A stretch of 64,000 bases of DNA, taken from assembly GCA_017429505.1 (NCBI GenBank), contig JAFROW010000004.1, forward strand, positions 62,001 through 126,000, given 5' to 3'. The stretch is from Clostridia bacterium (GTDB taxonomy: Bacteria; Bacillota; Clostridia; TANB77; CAG-508). Made by a program: the position numbers and the translations under genes. The notes below the pieces were generated by a model that did not search any database, had not been told where the DNA came from, and saw nothing but the letters and a program-made list of their open reading frames with translations. This document shows, piece by piece, positions 27,903 through 37,759 of this stretch; position 1 is the stretch's first letter; every line of letters begins with the position of its first letter.

Positions 27903-28169
27903 TTATTCTCCACCCTTCTCTAATTTCTCTGTTATATCCTTATCTATTCTAGCAGCTACTGTTTCAGGTTGTATTGCAGATAAAACAACATGACCTGAAT
28001 CCATAATGATAACTGCTCTTGTTTTTCTACCATAAGTAGCATCTACTGCCATTTTATTATCTTTTGCTTCTTGTACTAATCTTTTTATTGGTGCTGATTC
28101 TGGGCTAACAATTGAAATTATTCTATCTAAAGCTACAATATTTCCAAATCCTATATTAATTAATTTCAT
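27903..28169 (-). CDS. remA: RemA-family regulator (DUF370, YlzA)
   Basis: DNA-binding protein that activates biofilm-matrix genes in Bacillus. 88 aa with the conserved '[29 protein letters not shown]' start, here split around Asn/Asp, and '[23 protein letters not shown]'. Its ATG overlaps the stop of the upstream membrane gene (ATGA type), so translation is coupled. The presence of a biofilm regulator fits the matrix-like locus at 47-61 kb, though no direct link can be shown. Confidence 0.95.
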   Translation of the reverse strand: MKLINIGFGNIVALDRIISIVSPESAPIKRLVQEAKDNKMAVDATYGRKTRAVIIMDSGHVVLSAIQPETVAARIDKDITEKLEKGGE

Positions 28170-28630
28170 TATACTTTTTCCCCTTTCTTAGTAGCTTCTT
28201 TTTTTATAGGGTCATTTGCTACTATTTCTTTGATATCACTTAAACTATTTAAATATTCCTTTCTTTCTTTTGTGTATATAATTACAGCTTTAAATAAATA
28301 GTAAATCGAAAACATATATGATGATACTAATATATAATTTGCAAATTCGAATTTGTGAAGTTCAACAATATGTGCAATAGATAAAGTATGTCCAGCCAAA
28401 GCTATTGTCTCTATTGCATTTATTCCTAGTCTTCCATTATCTTTTCTATATGCTATTTCCAAAATTATTATCCCAATAAACAAAATTATAATACTTAATA
28501 CTTTTAAGACTGATAATAAATTATTTTTTTCTAATTTATAGTACATTGAATTTATTCCAATAAAATAAATCATTATAGCTATTGCTATAACAATATTTTT
28601 GTAAACATTTAAACTAATATTTTTTTTCAT
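28169..28630 (-). CDS. Integral membrane protein, 153 aa, unknown
   Basis: Four to five hydrophobic helices (about residues 8-27, 38-58, 75-95, 98-118) with a short Lys-rich cytoplasmic tail. GGAG Shine-Dalgarno 6-8 bases before ATG 28630. It lies between tRNA-Glu and remA and overlaps remA by one base pair, so it may be part of the remA-rpoZ unit. No family recognised. Confidence 0.8.
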   Translation of the reverse strand: MKKNISLNVYKNIVIAIAIMIYFIGINSMYYKLEKNNLLSVLKVLSIIILFIGIIILEIAYRKDNGRLGINAIETIALAGHTLSIAHIVELHKFEFANYILVSSYMFSIYYLFKAVIIYTKERKEYLNSLSDIKEIVANDPIKKEATKKGEKV

Positions 28631-28652
28631 AAGCTACTCCAAATATAAGTTT

Positions 28653-28727
28653 TGGTGACCCCTACGGGAATCGAACCCATGATTCCGCCTTGAGAGGGCG
28701 GCGTCTTAACCGCTTGACCAAGGGGCC
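28653..28727 (-). tRNA. tRNA-Glu (anticodon CUC), CCA encoded
   Basis: The minus strand folds as a full cloverleaf: acceptor GGCCCCT pairing with AGGGGTC (one G-T), D arm with GGTCAAGCGGTTAAGAC, anticodon stem CCGCC/GGCGG with loop CTCTCAA (anticodon CTC), T arm ATGGGTTCGATTCCCGT, and genome-encoded CCA at 28653-28655. A promoter lies about 58 bp upstream. Confidence 0.97.
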
Positions 28728-28784
28728 ATTTATTTTATATAATAGTAAAGTGTTACTTTTTTGTTCTTTAGCTTTACATATAAT

Positions 28785-28813
28785 AATATACCATTTTTTT
28801 CGCATTTAGTCAA
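28785..28813 (-). promoter_or_regulatory. Promoter of tRNA-Glu
   Basis: Minus strand TTGACT (28808-28813), 17-base spacer, TATATT (28785-28790). Confidence 0.7.
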
Positions 28814-28842
28814 GTAAAAAACATAATATTTTTGAAGTGAAA

Positions 28843-28888
28843 TTGGGGATGTAATAAAAATTAAAGCTCATTTTTACCACATCCCCAA
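28843..28888 (-). terminator. Hairpin after the transglutaminase-like gene
   Basis: Perfect 10-bp stem TTGGGGATGT / ACATCCCCAA with an AT-rich 26-base loop. A second small GACAG/CTGTC hairpin precedes it on the minus strand. The T tract after the stem is weak. Confidence 0.55.
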
Positions 28889-28927
28889 ATGACAGGTTTC
28901 TTTTTTTCCTCTGTCCTCAAAAGTAAC

Positions 28928-30049
28928 CTAGTAATCTGCAACACTTATAGTTGGATATGAAAATTCTTTTCCTCCATCTGTAAATTGTTTTTCTAAAATA
29001 TGGTCTTTATTAAATGTATTTGAACCTTTTAAAAAGTATTTATAATGTGTGCTCTGCAAAATAACTCCTCTTCCAACGATAATAGGGTCATCCCATGTTA
29101 TATCAATTAAATACCATGATCCACCAACTCTTACTGCATTCCATGCATGCTTTTCTGTTTTTCCTTGAGCGTTTGTTCCTGTTCCTTGCATAATAACGCA
29201 CTTAATTCCAACAAAATCAGCAATATATTTAAAAGCTCTTGTATATCCTTCACATACACATTTTTTATCTACAAGTGCCCCATAAATTGTATATGTACCA
29301 ATACTTTCGCTCTTTTCATCATATTCTACATTATCTATTAAATAATCATGTATTTTTTTTACATCCTTATATGTATTTCCTGTAAGTTTTGATTTAATGT
29401 AATCTCTTTCTTTTTCTATTTTTTGCATCGCTATCTTTACATCATATTCTGAACTAAATCCTTTTGCAAAATAATTTTTTCCTTCATCTGGTGCAATATA
29501 TACATTATACGTTGTTTTAAATCCCTTTTTCCTTGTTTCCATGTTTAAATACATTTTAGAGATATCAACAAAAAACAAATCTGCATTATCATGTGTAAAA
29601 GCCTCTATTGCAGTCTGATAATCATCTCCTAGAATTTTACTACCATTTTCCTGACTTAAAACATTTGAAAACTTATTTCCAAATTCAATTTTGTAAGTTC
29701 CAGTAATTAATTTATTTTTACTTTCTTGAAGTCCATTATATATAACCTTTTGCGTATTTGATAATTGTTCATAGAAATATTTTCCCACAGAACCTTCTGC
29801 AGAATAGTCTTGTATAACTTCCTCTTCTGTTGTAAATATGTCTGTAATTGTATCTATTATAGATTTTTTTTGAACTTTTGTAGTATGTTCTCCTTGATCA
29901 ATTGCAACCATATTCTCATCTGTATGAAGTGTCTGCACTACATCTCCAACAAACATATCATTATATATTGCCCATCCTACAAATAATAATCCTGCTATTA
30001 ATACTAACATTATCAAAAATAAAAAAAATGTTACAATTTTGTTCTTCAT
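28928..30049 (-). CDS. Exported transglutaminase-like protein
   Basis: One N-terminal membrane anchor (residues about 5-27), an exterior region of about 180 residues, and a C-terminal transglutaminase-like domain with a visible Cys-His-Asp triad: 'KKCVCEGYTRAFKYIADFVGI' (Cys), 'KHAWNAVRVGGSWYLIDITWDDP' (His then Asp). Such domains in Gram-positive surface proteins act as peptidases or crosslinkers. AGGAGG precedes ATG 30049. Monocistronic by position. A role in crosslinking surface fibres would be speculation. Confidence 0.9.
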   Translation of the reverse strand: MKNKIVTFFLFLIMLVLIAGLLFVGWAIYNDMFVGDVVQTLHTDENMVAIDQGEHTTKVQKKSIIDTITDIFTTEEEVIQDYSAEGSVGKYFYEQLSNTQKVIYNGLQESKNKLITGTYKIEFGNKFSNVLSQENGSKILGDDYQTAIEAFTHDNADLFFVDISKMYLNMETRKKGFKTTYNVYIAPDEGKNYFAKGFSSEYDVKIAMQKIEKERDYIKSKLTGNTYKDVKKIHDYLIDNVEYDEKSESIGTYTIYGALVDKKCVCEGYTRAFKYIADFVGIKCVIMQGTGTNAQGKTEKHAWNAVRVGGSWYLIDITWDDPIIVGRGVILQSTHYKYFLKGSNTFNKDHILEKQFTDGGKEFSYPTISVADY

Positions 30050-30117
30050 TTGTTGTACCTCCTAAATCATAGTTTGTAATACAAACTAACTCTATTAATA
30101 TTTTACCAAAATACTTT

Positions 30118-30978
30118 CTAAATTACAATATCTCTTTTTAAAATTCCATTTTTTACTATTCCAATTCCCACAAATTCTTTATTTGAATTATATATTCTAT
30201 ACACTCCGTCTATATTGTCTGCCATTAGTTTTACGCCATTTATGAATGCTACAAAAGATCGTGGAGAAAGTAGAATTTCATCTTTGTCTTGAAAAAACTT
30301 TTCTATTAAAATAAGTTTATCCTCATTAAAATTCTCTTTTATTTCACTTAATTTAATTGCTTCACTTATTTCAAAATCTCCAACCTTTTCTCTATTTAAA
30401 AAGTTCATAGTGCCTATTGTTCCAAGTTTTTCTGCAATGCTTTCGCATAAAGCCCTAATATATGTTCCCTTTGAGCAACTAACTTTAAATTGTATTTCAT
30501 TATTTTCTTTGTCTATATTTAAAACTTCAGTATTATATATTTTTATTTTTCTTGGTGATATGTCTATAGTTAATCCTTTTCTTGCATATTCATATAGTTT
30601 TTTTCCATTTACTTTTATTGCAGAATACATAGGAGGTATTTGTTCTTGCTCTCCTCTTATATCTTCTAACGCTTTTCTTACATTCTCTTCTTCTAAACAT
30701 TTTTTATCAAAATCTATTTTTTCAATTATATCTCCTGTAATGTCTCCTGTATCAGTTTTAATCCCTAACTTTAAAGTTGCTACATATATTTTGTCGTGAT
30801 TTATTAAATATTTCGAAAGAAGTGTTCCCTTTCCAACTAAAATAGGCAAAACTCCTGTTGCCATAGGGTCTAAGGTTCCAGTATGCCCAACTTTTTCGTT
30901 AAATTTCTTTTTTATTATTTGAACTACATCATTTGACGTATAGCCTTGCTCTTTGTTTATTATAATTATTCCATCCAT
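30118..30978 (-). CDS. truB: tRNA pseudouridine-55 synthase TruB
   Basis: Makes pseudouridine 55 in the T loop of tRNAs. Catalytic motif 'GHTGTLDPMATGVLPI' holds the Asp nucleophile; 'KGTYIRALCESIAEKLGTIG' is the second conserved block; a small PUA-like C-terminal domain follows. The start ATG 30978 (MDGIIIINK) is set by AAAGGTGAT at 5 bases; a GTG at 30987 lies inside this signal. It comes last in the translation operon but a terminator hairpin at 31013-31045 separates it from nrnA, so it probably has its own promoter. Confidence 0.95.
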   Translation of the reverse strand: MDGIIIINKEQGYTSNDVVQIIKKKFNEKVGHTGTLDPMATGVLPILVGKGTLLSKYLINHDKIYVATLKLGIKTDTGDITGDIIEKIDFDKKCLEEENVRKALEDIRGEQEQIPPMYSAIKVNGKKLYEYARKGLTIDISPRKIKIYNTEVLNIDKENNEIQFKVSCSKGTYIRALCESIAEKLGTIGTMNFLNREKVGDFEISEAIKLSEIKENFNEDKLILIEKFFQDKDEILLSPRSFVAFINGVKLMADNIDGVYRIYNSNKEFVGIGIVKNGILKRDIVI

Positions 30979-31012
30979 ATTTATCACCTTTATGCTATAA
31001 TTGTACTATATG

Positions 31013-31045
31013 TATAAAAAAAATGCAAGACAATTCTTGCATTTT
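31013..31045 (-). terminator. Intrinsic terminator after nrnA
   Basis: AAAATGCAAGA / TCTTGCATTTT perfect 11-bp stem, 4-base loop, followed on the minus strand by TTTTTTTTATAC. Confidence 0.8.
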
Positions 31046-31068
31046 ACAAACCTTGTATGTGTTTTTTC

Positions 31069-32025
31069 CTATTTTAATTGCTTCCTTATTTCTGCTAAAA
31101 CTTTTTCCTTTATTTGTTCAGCAGTTCCAAGGCAGAAAGCTCCTGCAGCTCTTATATGTCCGCCACCGCCAAACATAATGCATACATCTGAAACATTAAT
31201 ATATTCTTTAGATCTAAGTGAAATTTTGAATCCATTTATTTTTCCAGGAATTTCGTGTAAAAATATTGAAACTTCAACTCCTTCTACATCTCTTCCTATT
31301 TCTACCAAGCCTTCATGGTCTCCTGTTTTAGCGCCAACACTTTCTTCATCTGCATTTGTAATGTATGTAAAAGCAATTTTTCCATCTTCCAAAAATTCCA
31401 TTCTGTCATTTGCAATTCTTGTAAGTTCAAAGTTTGCTCTTGTTTTAGTTCTTAAAACTTTTGTATAAACATCAGAAATTTTTATACCTTTACGTAATAG
31501 CATTGCAGCAAAATCAAATGTTTCTGGATTTACATTATAATCAAATCCCCCTGTATCTGTTATAATTCCTGTAATTAAGCATGTTCCAATGTCTTTTGAT
31601 ATTTCTATTTCAAAATAATCAAACATTCCAATTAACACTTCTGAGCATGCAGGAGATACAGGATTTACAAAATTTATATCTCCATACATCTTGTTGCTAC
31701 CATGATGATCTATTACAATTTTATTTTTTGCTTTTTCAAAATATTTTTCATATCCACATAGTATCTTGCCATCTGCACAATCTAGAGCAATTGCCAAATC
31801 GTATTTGTCTACATCTGATTCTACTTTAAGCTCAGATATTCCTGGCAAGAAACTAAAGCAACTTGAAAACTCAGGAATAATTACATCCGGATTTTTCCCA
31901 ATACTTCTTAAAGCAAACATTAAAGCCAAACTGCTTCCTATTGCATCTCCATCTGGCAACTCATGTGTTAATATTACTATTTTTTCTGCTTTTTTTATTT
32001 CTTCTAATATATTATCTAGAGTCAT
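31069..32025 (-). CDS. nrnA: DHH-family oligoribonuclease / pAp phosphatase (NrnA)
   Basis: Degrades nano-RNAs, and pAp in some species. DHH domain: 'THELPDGDAIGSSLAL' and 'VIDHHGSN'; DHHA1 domain ends 'MFGGGGHIRAAGAF'. At 318 aa full length. AAGGAGGAAG precedes ATG 32025. It follows rbfA in the usual order, but with a foldback element in the gap. Confidence 0.95.
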   Translation of the reverse strand: MTLDNILEEIKKAEKIVILTHELPDGDAIGSSLALMFALRSIGKNPDVIIPEFSSCFSFLPGISELKVESDVDKYDLAIALDCADGKILCGYEKYFEKAKNKIVIDHHGSNKMYGDINFVNPVSPACSEVLIGMFDYFEIEISKDIGTCLITGIITDTGGFDYNVNPETFDFAAMLLRKGIKISDVYTKVLRTKTRANFELTRIANDRMEFLEDGKIAFTYITNADEESVGAKTGDHEGLVEIGRDVEGVEVSIFLHEIPGKINGFKISLRSKEYINVSDVCIMFGGGGHIRAAGAFCLGTAEQIKEKVLAEIRKQLK

Positions 32026-32066
32026 TTCTTCCTCCTTGTTTTATTTTTATAATAAGTTTTATTCTT

Positions 32067-32245
32067 TTGAATATATAAGTATTTTGAGAGATAATCTTAT
32101 TTAACTTCATAGCTTAAAAATTCTTAATAATTTTGCAAGGGAATCTCAAAACTAAATTTTTTGAGGGTGCTTGCAAAATTAGTTAGAATTTTTTGCGTTA
32201 AATGTAAGTTAGCTAAGATTATTCGAAAAATACTTATAAATACAA
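32067..32245. repeat. Foldback element, copy B (about 180 bp)
   Basis: The whole stretch is one long imperfect inverted repeat. Outer ends ATAAGTATTTT / AAAATACTTAT pair, then AATAATCTTA / TAAGATTATT, then AATAATTTTGCAAG / CTTGCAAAATTAGTT, with a small inner hairpin CTCAAAA / TTTTTTGAG. It lies between rbfA and nrnA, inside their transcript. A second full copy is at 37760 and partial ones at 5309 and 4075. Confidence 0.85.
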
Positions 32246-32255
32246 ATTAGATATT

Positions 32256-32609
32256 TTAATTGTTATTTAGTTCCTTTAAAATACTATCAATTTTAGCCCC
32301 ATATTCTAAAGTCTCATCTAATTCAAATATAAGCTCCGGAGTATATCTTAAATTTACTCTTTTTGCAAGTTCTGTCCTTATAAATCCACTTGCATTTTTT
32401 AAGCCCTCCATAGTATTTTTCTTAGATTTACTACCTAAAATACTTATATATACTCTTGCACTTTTTAAGTCTGATGAAGTCTTTACTTTAGTTACACTTA
32501 TTAATCCAGTTATATTAGGATTTTTCAAGTCTTGGTCTATAATTTTACTAAGCTCCCTTTTAAATTCTTCATCAACTTTTTGCATTCTATTAGTTGCTTT
32601 TTTTTGCAT
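32256..32609 (-). CDS. rbfA: Ribosome-binding factor A
   Basis: Late 30S maturation factor with a KH-like fold. 117 aa with 'RMQKVDEEFKRELSKIIDQDL', split by family position, and 'VKTSSDLKSARVYISILG', 'RTELAKRVNLRYTPELIFELDETLEYGAKID'. Shine-Dalgarno TAGGAGGAC before ATG 32609. Follows infB by 8 bp in one operon. Confidence 0.96.
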   Translation of the reverse strand: MQKKATNRMQKVDEEFKRELSKIIDQDLKNPNITGLISVTKVKTSSDLKSARVYISILGSKSKKNTMEGLKNASGFIRTELAKRVNLRYTPELIFELDETLEYGAKIDSILKELNNN

Positions 32610-32617
32610 AAGTCCTC

Positions 32618-35600
32618 CTATCTCTTTATCTCCTTCATTACAAAAGCCTCAATAACATCATTTTCTTTCAAATCATTATATTTCTCAATTTGAATACCAC
32701 ATTCAAAGTCTTTTGCAACTTCTTTAACATCATCTTTGAAACGTTTTAGAGAAACAAGTTTACCTTCGTGAATAACAACATCATCACGGATAACTCTTAC
32801 TCCTGCATTTCTTTCGATTTTGCCTGTAAGAACCATACAACCTGCGATAGTACCAACATTTGAAATTTTGTAAACCTTTCGAACTTCTGCAGTACCAATA
32901 AGCTCTTCTTCAAATTTAGGGTCAAGCATTCCTTTCATTGCTGATTCTACATCTTCAATTGCATGATAAATTACAGAATATTGTTTTATTTCTACTTCAT
33001 CTTTTTCTGCTTCTTGTTTTGCAGTTACAACTGGTCTTACATTAAATGCGATTATAATTGCATTTGAAACTTTTGCGAGTGTTACATCAGATTCAGTTAC
33101 TGCTCCTGCAGCTGCATGGATTACTTTAACTCTTACTTCTTCATTACTTAATTTTTCTAATGATTGACGAAGTGCTTCTACAGAACCTTGTACATCTGCT
33201 TTTACAATTAAGTTTAATTGTTTTAAACTTCCTTTTTCCATTTGGCTAAACAAATTGTCTAAAGTAACTGCTTGCATTGCATTTATAGATTTTTCTCTTT
33301 CCTGACGTTTTCTTCTTTCTATTAAATGTTTTGCCATCTTTTCATCTTTTACTTCATAGAAAGTATCTCCTGCTTGTGGAACTTCTGTTAATCCCATAAC
33401 CTCAACAGGTGTAGATGGTCCTGCAGATTTAACTTTTTTACCTTTATCATTTGTCATTGAACGAATTCTACCAATTGTTGAACCTACAACTATTGTATCT
33501 CCGCTATCTAGTTTTCCTCTTTGAACAAGAAGTGAAGCTATTGCACCTTTTGCCTTATCTAGTCTTGCTTCTATTACAACACCTTTTGCTTGTTTATTAG
33601 GATTTGCTTTTAATTCCAACACATCTGCTTGTAATAGTACCATTTCTAGCAATTGGTCTATATTTATGTTTTTCTTTGCAGAAATTTCTACAAATATTGT
33701 ATCTCCCCCCCATTCTTCTGGAACTAATTCATATTGCATTAATTCTTCTTTAACTTTTTGAGGGTTTGCATCTGGCAAGTCAATTTTATTTACTGCTACT
33801 ATTATAGGAATATTTGCAGATTTAGCATGATTTATAGCTTCTACAGTCTGAGGCATTACTCCATCATTTGCAGCAACTATTAATATAGCAATATCAGTAA
33901 TTTGAGCACCTCTGGCTCTCATTGCTGTAAATGCTTCGTGTCCTGGTGTATCTAGGAATGTAATTTCTCTATCATTAATTTTAACCTTATATGCACCAAT
34001 TGCTTGTGTAATTCCTCCAGCTTCTCCTTCTATTACATTAGTTTTTCTAATTGCATCTAGAAGTGAAGTTTTACCATGGTCAACGTGTCCCATAACAACT
34101 ACTACAGGTGGTCTTTCTGCTAATTCTTCTTCTTTATCTGCTGAATCATCAAATAGAATATCTTCTTCTTTTACTTCCTCTTTCTTAATTGCAGTTACGC
34201 CAAATTCTTCTGCAACTAAAAATGCTGTATCAAAATCTACTTCATTATTTAGTGTTGCCATTATTCCTAAAGACATAAGCTTCATTATAACATCTCCAGC
34301 TGTCTTTTTAAGTTCTTGAGCTAAATCTTTTACACTTATAGATTCTGGAATTGTTATTTCTTTAAGTTTGAAGATTTTTTGTTTATTTCTATTTTCATCT
34401 TTAACATTTTTCTTCTTACCTTTTCTTCCTCTTTGTGTAGTTAAATCATAGTATTCAAGCATTCCATCTTCAGATGTATCTTCAAACATATTTGAAAGTC
34501 TATCATGTTGCTTAAGATTTTTTAATTTACCTTGATTTATGTCTTCATTTTGACTTCTTCTAGACTTTTTCTTATTATTTCTATTTTCGTCAAATTTATT
34601 ATTATTTTTTTGTTTGTCTATAGATTTGTTATATTCCCTACTTTCCTTCTCTATAGCTTCTGCACCCATTATGTCTTTAATATTTTTTTCAATTCCTCTT
34701 TCATCTAAAGGTCTTCTTCCGCCAAATCTGTTACTATTATTGTTTTTATTAAATCCTTGTCTGTCTCTATTAAATCCTGAACCATCTCTTTCGCCATTAT
34801 TTCTATCTCTAAAGTTACCATTTCTTCTATCAGAGCCATTATTTCCATCTCTGTCTCTATAATTTCCATTTCTTTCGCCATTTCTGTCTCTGAAGTTATT
34901 TGTTCTGTCTCCACTTCTTTCTCTAAAGTTATTTGTTCTATCTACATTTCTATCTCTAAAGTCACGGTTTCTTTCTCCGTCTCTAAAGCTATCTCTTTTA
35001 TCTCTGAAGCCATCTTTTCTTCCTACGTCTTTTCTGTCTTTAAAGCTATTCTCTCTTTCTCCGTCTCTATTTCTATAATTATTGTTTTCTGCTCTTTCTG
35101 CATTATTATCTATTTTTACTTGAGATTGAATTTTAACGTCTTTTTTAGAGGTTTCTGTTGTTTTTGGCTTTACTTCTTCATTTTTTATTTCAGTTTTGGC
35201 TTCTTTTTCCTGAACTTTTTCAGTTTCTTTTTTAGGTTCTTCTTTCTTTTTATTTAAACCAAAAAGCTCACTAACAGTCATTGGTTTTTCAGGTTTATTT
35301 CTATAAACTATATTAAAATCTTTTCTTTCATTTCTTTGAACAAATGGATTTTTATTTGGCTTTTTTTCTTCCTTTTTCACAGTTTCCTTTTTTTCATTTT
35401 CTTCTATTATAACTTCTCTTCTAATTATAACAGGAGAGTCCTTTTGGCTTTTAGAGGTATTAGAATTCTTACTTAAATCTCTGTGCTCATTGCTATCTAT
35501 AGATTTTTCTTCTTTAGAAGATTTTTTTGAAGTTGATTTTTTTTCAGATTCTTTAGAATCTTTTTTTGGCGTAGACTTTTTTGTTTCTATAGAAGAATTG

Positions 35601-35758
35601 TTATTTGACACATTTTTTTTAATTATTTCTATTTGATTATCATCCAAACTGCTTAAATGACTTTTTACTTCTATTCCATTTTCACTTGCTATTTTTAGTA
35701 AATCTTTACTGGCTAAATTCAATTCTTTTGCTAATTCATATAATTTTATTTTACCCAA
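32618..35758 (-). CDS. infB: Translation initiation factor IF-2, with long NRD-rich linker
   Basis: GTPase that brings initiator tRNA to the 30S subunit. N-terminal IF2_N domain ([19 protein letters not shown]), G domain with [23 protein letters not shown] and SAK motifs, and two C-terminal beta-barrel domains. The middle (roughly residues 230-345) is a low-complexity stretch of Arg/Asp/Asn/Gly repeats such as '[12 protein letters not shown]', so the protein reaches about 1046 aa instead of the usual 700-900. The start is probably TTG 35758 with GGGGGTGA 5 bases upstream and IF-2 family alignment; ATG 35773 is the alternative. It overlaps rnpM by 8 bases. Confidence 0.95.
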   Translation of the reverse strand: MGKIKLYELAKELNLASKDLLKIASENGIEVKSHLSSLDDNQIEIIKKNVSNNNSSIETKKSTPKKDSKESEKKSTSKKSSKEEKSIDSNEHRDLSKNSNTSKSQKDSPVIIRREVIIEENEKKETVKKEEKKPNKNPFVQRNERKDFNIVYRNKPEKPMTVSELFGLNKKKEEPKKETEKVQEKEAKTEIKNEEVKPKTTETSKKDVKIQSQVKIDNNAERAENNNYRNRDGERENSFKDRKDVGRKDGFRDKRDSFRDGERNRDFRDRNVDRTNNFRERSGDRTNNFRDRNGERNGNYRDRDGNNGSDRRNGNFRDRNNGERDGSGFNRDRQGFNKNNNSNRFGGRRPLDERGIEKNIKDIMGAEAIEKESREYNKSIDKQKNNNKFDENRNNKKKSRRSQNEDINQGKLKNLKQHDRLSNMFEDTSEDGMLEYYDLTTQRGRKGKKKNVKDENRNKQKIFKLKEITIPESISVKDLAQELKKTAGDVIMKLMSLGIMATLNNEVDFDTAFLVAEEFGVTAIKKEEVKEEDILFDDSADKEEELAERPPVVVVMGHVDHGKTSLLDAIRKTNVIEGEAGGITQAIGAYKVKINDREITFLDTPGHEAFTAMRARGAQITDIAILIVAANDGVMPQTVEAINHAKSANIPIIVAVNKIDLPDANPQKVKEELMQYELVPEEWGGDTIFVEISAKKNINIDQLLEMVLLQADVLELKANPNKQAKGVVIEARLDKAKGAIASLLVQRGKLDSGDTIVVGSTIGRIRSMTNDKGKKVKSAGPSTPVEVMGLTEVPQAGDTFYEVKDEKMAKHLIERRKRQEREKSINAMQAVTLDNLFSQMEKGSLKQLNLIVKADVQGSVEALRQSLEKLSNEEVRVKVIHAAAGAVTESDVTLAKVSNAIIIAFNVRPVVTAKQEAEKDEVEIKQYSVIYHAIEDVESAMKGMLDPKFEEELIGTAEVRKVYKISNVGTIAGCMVLTGKIERNAGVRVIRDDVVIHEGKLVSLKRFKDDVKEVAKDFECGIQIEKYNDLKENDVIEAFVMKEIKR

Positions 35759-36023
35759 TAAATTCACCCCCATCAATTATTTTTTTTAAATTACTATAAA
35801 TCTCTTCTGATATCTTAATATCTAAAGACCTTTCAAGCCTTTTAGATTTAATTACTTTTTCAAGACATTGCACACTATTACAAATATATGCTCCTCTTCC
35901 TTCTTGTTTTCCTGTTTTATCTATTGTTATCTCATTTTTATTATTTTTTACTATTCTAATTAAGTCTTTTTTGTCTTTTTTTGTATTACACCCCATACAT
36001 GTTCTTTGTGGTATATTTTTCAC
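35751..36023 (-). CDS. rnpM: YlxR / RnpM RNase P modulator
   Basis: Small RNA-binding protein, now reported to bind RNase P RNA in Bacillus. Motif '[19 protein letters not shown]', then '[18 protein letters not shown]'. 90 aa, normal. Its ATG follows the nusA stop directly and its end overlaps infB, so translation is coupled. The ribosomal-protein L7Ae gene (ylxQ) that often follows is missing here. Confidence 0.94.
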   Translation of the reverse strand: MKNIPQRTCMGCNTKKDKKDLIRIVKNNKNEITIDKTGKQEGRGAYICNSVQCLEKVIKSKRLERSLDIKISEEIYSNLKKIIDGGEFIG

Positions 36024-37139
36024 TTATTCCTCTCCTTCTGGCATTTCATCATTTTCTTCAATTTCTTCATTTTGACTATTTGCTAAAAATTCTCTAAATT
36101 GAGTTTCTGATTTAATGTCTATTTTCCAATTTGTAAGTTTTGCTGCTAAGCGTGCATTTTGTCCTGCTTTACCTATAGCTAGTGAAAGTTGGTCATCTGC
36201 CACAATTACTTGTGCAAACTTATCTTCTTCTTTAACATCTACAGCCATTATTTGAGCTGGAAGTAATGCTGCTGCAATAAATGTAGAAATATCTGGATTC
36301 CATTCTATAACATCTATTTTTTCACCATGAAGTTCATTTATAATGTTTTGAATTCTAATTCCTTTTGGTCCAACACATGAACCAACAGGATCGATGTTTT
36401 CATCTTGAGAATAAACTGCAACTTTACATCTTTTTCCTGGATCTCTTGAAACACTCTTTACTTCTATTATTCCTTCATAAATTTCTGGAATTTCAATTTC
36501 AAGCATTTTTCTTACAAAATCTGGATGACTTCTAGAAATTATTACTTGTGGTGCTCCTTTTTCTCCTCTATCTACATCTACTACATAAGCTTTAATTTTG
36601 TCATTTACTCTGTATCTTTCTGTTGGAATTTGTTCTTTTGCAGGCATAACCCCTTCAAGCTTGCCAAGGTCCATTATAACAATTCCTCTATCTGCTTTTT
36701 GGATTAGCCCAGATACTATTTCTCCTTTTTTGTCACTATATTCTGTATATAAAACTTCTCTTTCGGCTTCTCTTATTTTTTGAACTATAACTTGTTTTGC
36801 TGTTTGAGCTGCAATTCTTCCGAAATTTTTTGGTACTATTTCTATATCTACTTGATCCCCAACTTTTAAAGTTTTGTTTATTTTTTTAGCAGAAGCTAAA
36901 TCTATTTGTTGTACAGGATTTTCAACGTTTTCTACAATTTCTTTTACTGAATAAACATAAGTTGCTCCTGTTTTTTCGTCCATTACTACTTTTACATTTT
37001 CTGATGAATCAAAATTTCTTTTATATGCTGTAACAAGTGCTGTTTCTATTGATTCTAATAAATATTCTTTTTTTATTCCTTTTTCTTTTTCTAGATCTTC
37101 TAAAGCTTTTATTAATTCTTTGTTATCTATTGCTTTCAT
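36024..37139 (-). CDS. nusA: Transcription termination/antitermination factor NusA
   Basis: Binds RNA polymerase and nascent RNA. N-terminal domain (IKKEYLLESIETALVTAYKR), S1 domain (GEIVSGLIQKADRGIVIMDLGKLEG region) and two KH domains with 'GSCVGPKGIRIQNIINELHGEKIDV' and 'SLAIGKAGQNARLAAKL' GxxG loops. 371 aa, typical for Firmicutes. ATG 37139 is preferred over ATG 37142 by GAGGAGG spacing. Overlaps the end of rimP. Confidence 0.97.
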   Translation of the reverse strand: MKAIDNKELIKALEDLEKEKGIKKEYLLESIETALVTAYKRNFDSSENVKVVMDEKTGATYVYSVKEIVENVENPVQQIDLASAKKINKTLKVGDQVDIEIVPKNFGRIAAQTAKQVIVQKIREAEREVLYTEYSDKKGEIVSGLIQKADRGIVIMDLGKLEGVMPAKEQIPTERYRVNDKIKAYVVDVDRGEKGAPQVIISRSHPDFVRKMLEIEIPEIYEGIIEVKSVSRDPGKRCKVAVYSQDENIDPVGSCVGPKGIRIQNIINELHGEKIDVIEWNPDISTFIAAALLPAQIMAVDVKEEDKFAQVIVADDQLSLAIGKAGQNARLAAKLTNWKIDIKSETQFREFLANSQNEEIEENDEMPEGEE

Positions 37140-37602
37140 CATTTACCTCCTCATAAATTGTTTTAACCTGTGCTATATTTTTTCTTTGCACCTCATATAC
37201 AGTGCCATCTTGCTCTAGCTTCAAACTTTCATCTTCAACTTGTTTCAAAATTCCAACATATTCTTTAAATCCATTTTCATCTTTTTTGAAAAGATTGATT
37301 TGCACTTTGTTTTCTAAATATTTTTTCAACTGCCAGTCTTTTCTTAAAACTCTTTCAATTCCTGGTGATGAAACTTCTAAAAAATATTGTTCTTTGATAT
37401 AGTCTGCTTCATCTAGTAAATCTGTAATTTCGTTATTTACCTTTTCGCAGTCTTCTAAGCTAATTCCTTTTTCGTTGTCGATGACTATTCTTAAAATATA
37501 GTTTTTTCCTTCTTTTAAATATAGTACATCATAAAGCTCATATCCAACCCCCTCGACCTTAGGTTTAATAAGGTTTTCTACCTTTTCTTCTATATTTGCC
37601 AT
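37123..37602 (-). CDS. rimP: Ribosome maturation factor RimP
   Basis: 30S assembly factor and first gene of the operon. 159 aa with 'GYELYDVLYLKEGKNYILRI', 'ISLEDCEKVNNEITDLLDE' and 'YFLEVSSPGIERVLRK', the family's signature. ATGGAGG precedes ATG 37602. Transcribed from the promoter at 37673-37701 with a short leader that contains a GC-rich hairpin. Confidence 0.96.
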   Translation of the reverse strand: MANIEEKVENLIKPKVEGVGYELYDVLYLKEGKNYILRIVIDNEKGISLEDCEKVNNEITDLLDEADYIKEQYFLEVSSPGIERVLRKDWQLKKYLENKVQINLFKKDENGFKEYVGILKQVEDESLKLEQDGTVYEVQRKNIAQVKTIYEEVNDESNR

Positions 37603-37627
37603 AATACCTCCATTCCAAAACTTAAGA

Positions 37628-37646
37628 GCGGGATTTTTGTTCCCGC
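37628..37646 (-). promoter_or_regulatory. Leader hairpin before rimP
   Basis: GCGGGA / TCCCGC stem with a 7-base loop in the 5' untranslated region, 26 bases upstream of the start codon. Could stabilise or attenuate the operon mRNA. No match to a known riboswitch is visible. Confidence 0.4.
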
Positions 37647-37672
37647 CCTTTCTCTTATATTATGCTTTTATT

Positions 37673-37701
37673 ATTATACCTCTTTTTTTCAATAATTGCA
37701 A
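37673..37701 (-). promoter_or_regulatory. Promoter of the rimP-nusA-rnpM-infB-rbfA operon
   Basis: Minus strand TTGCAA (37696-37701), 17-base spacer, TATAAT (37673-37678). Confidence 0.7.
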
Positions 37702-37759
37702 GTGTTTTTGAAAAATTTTTAACTATTTTAGTTACAATTTAGTAAGAATATTTTCCTAA

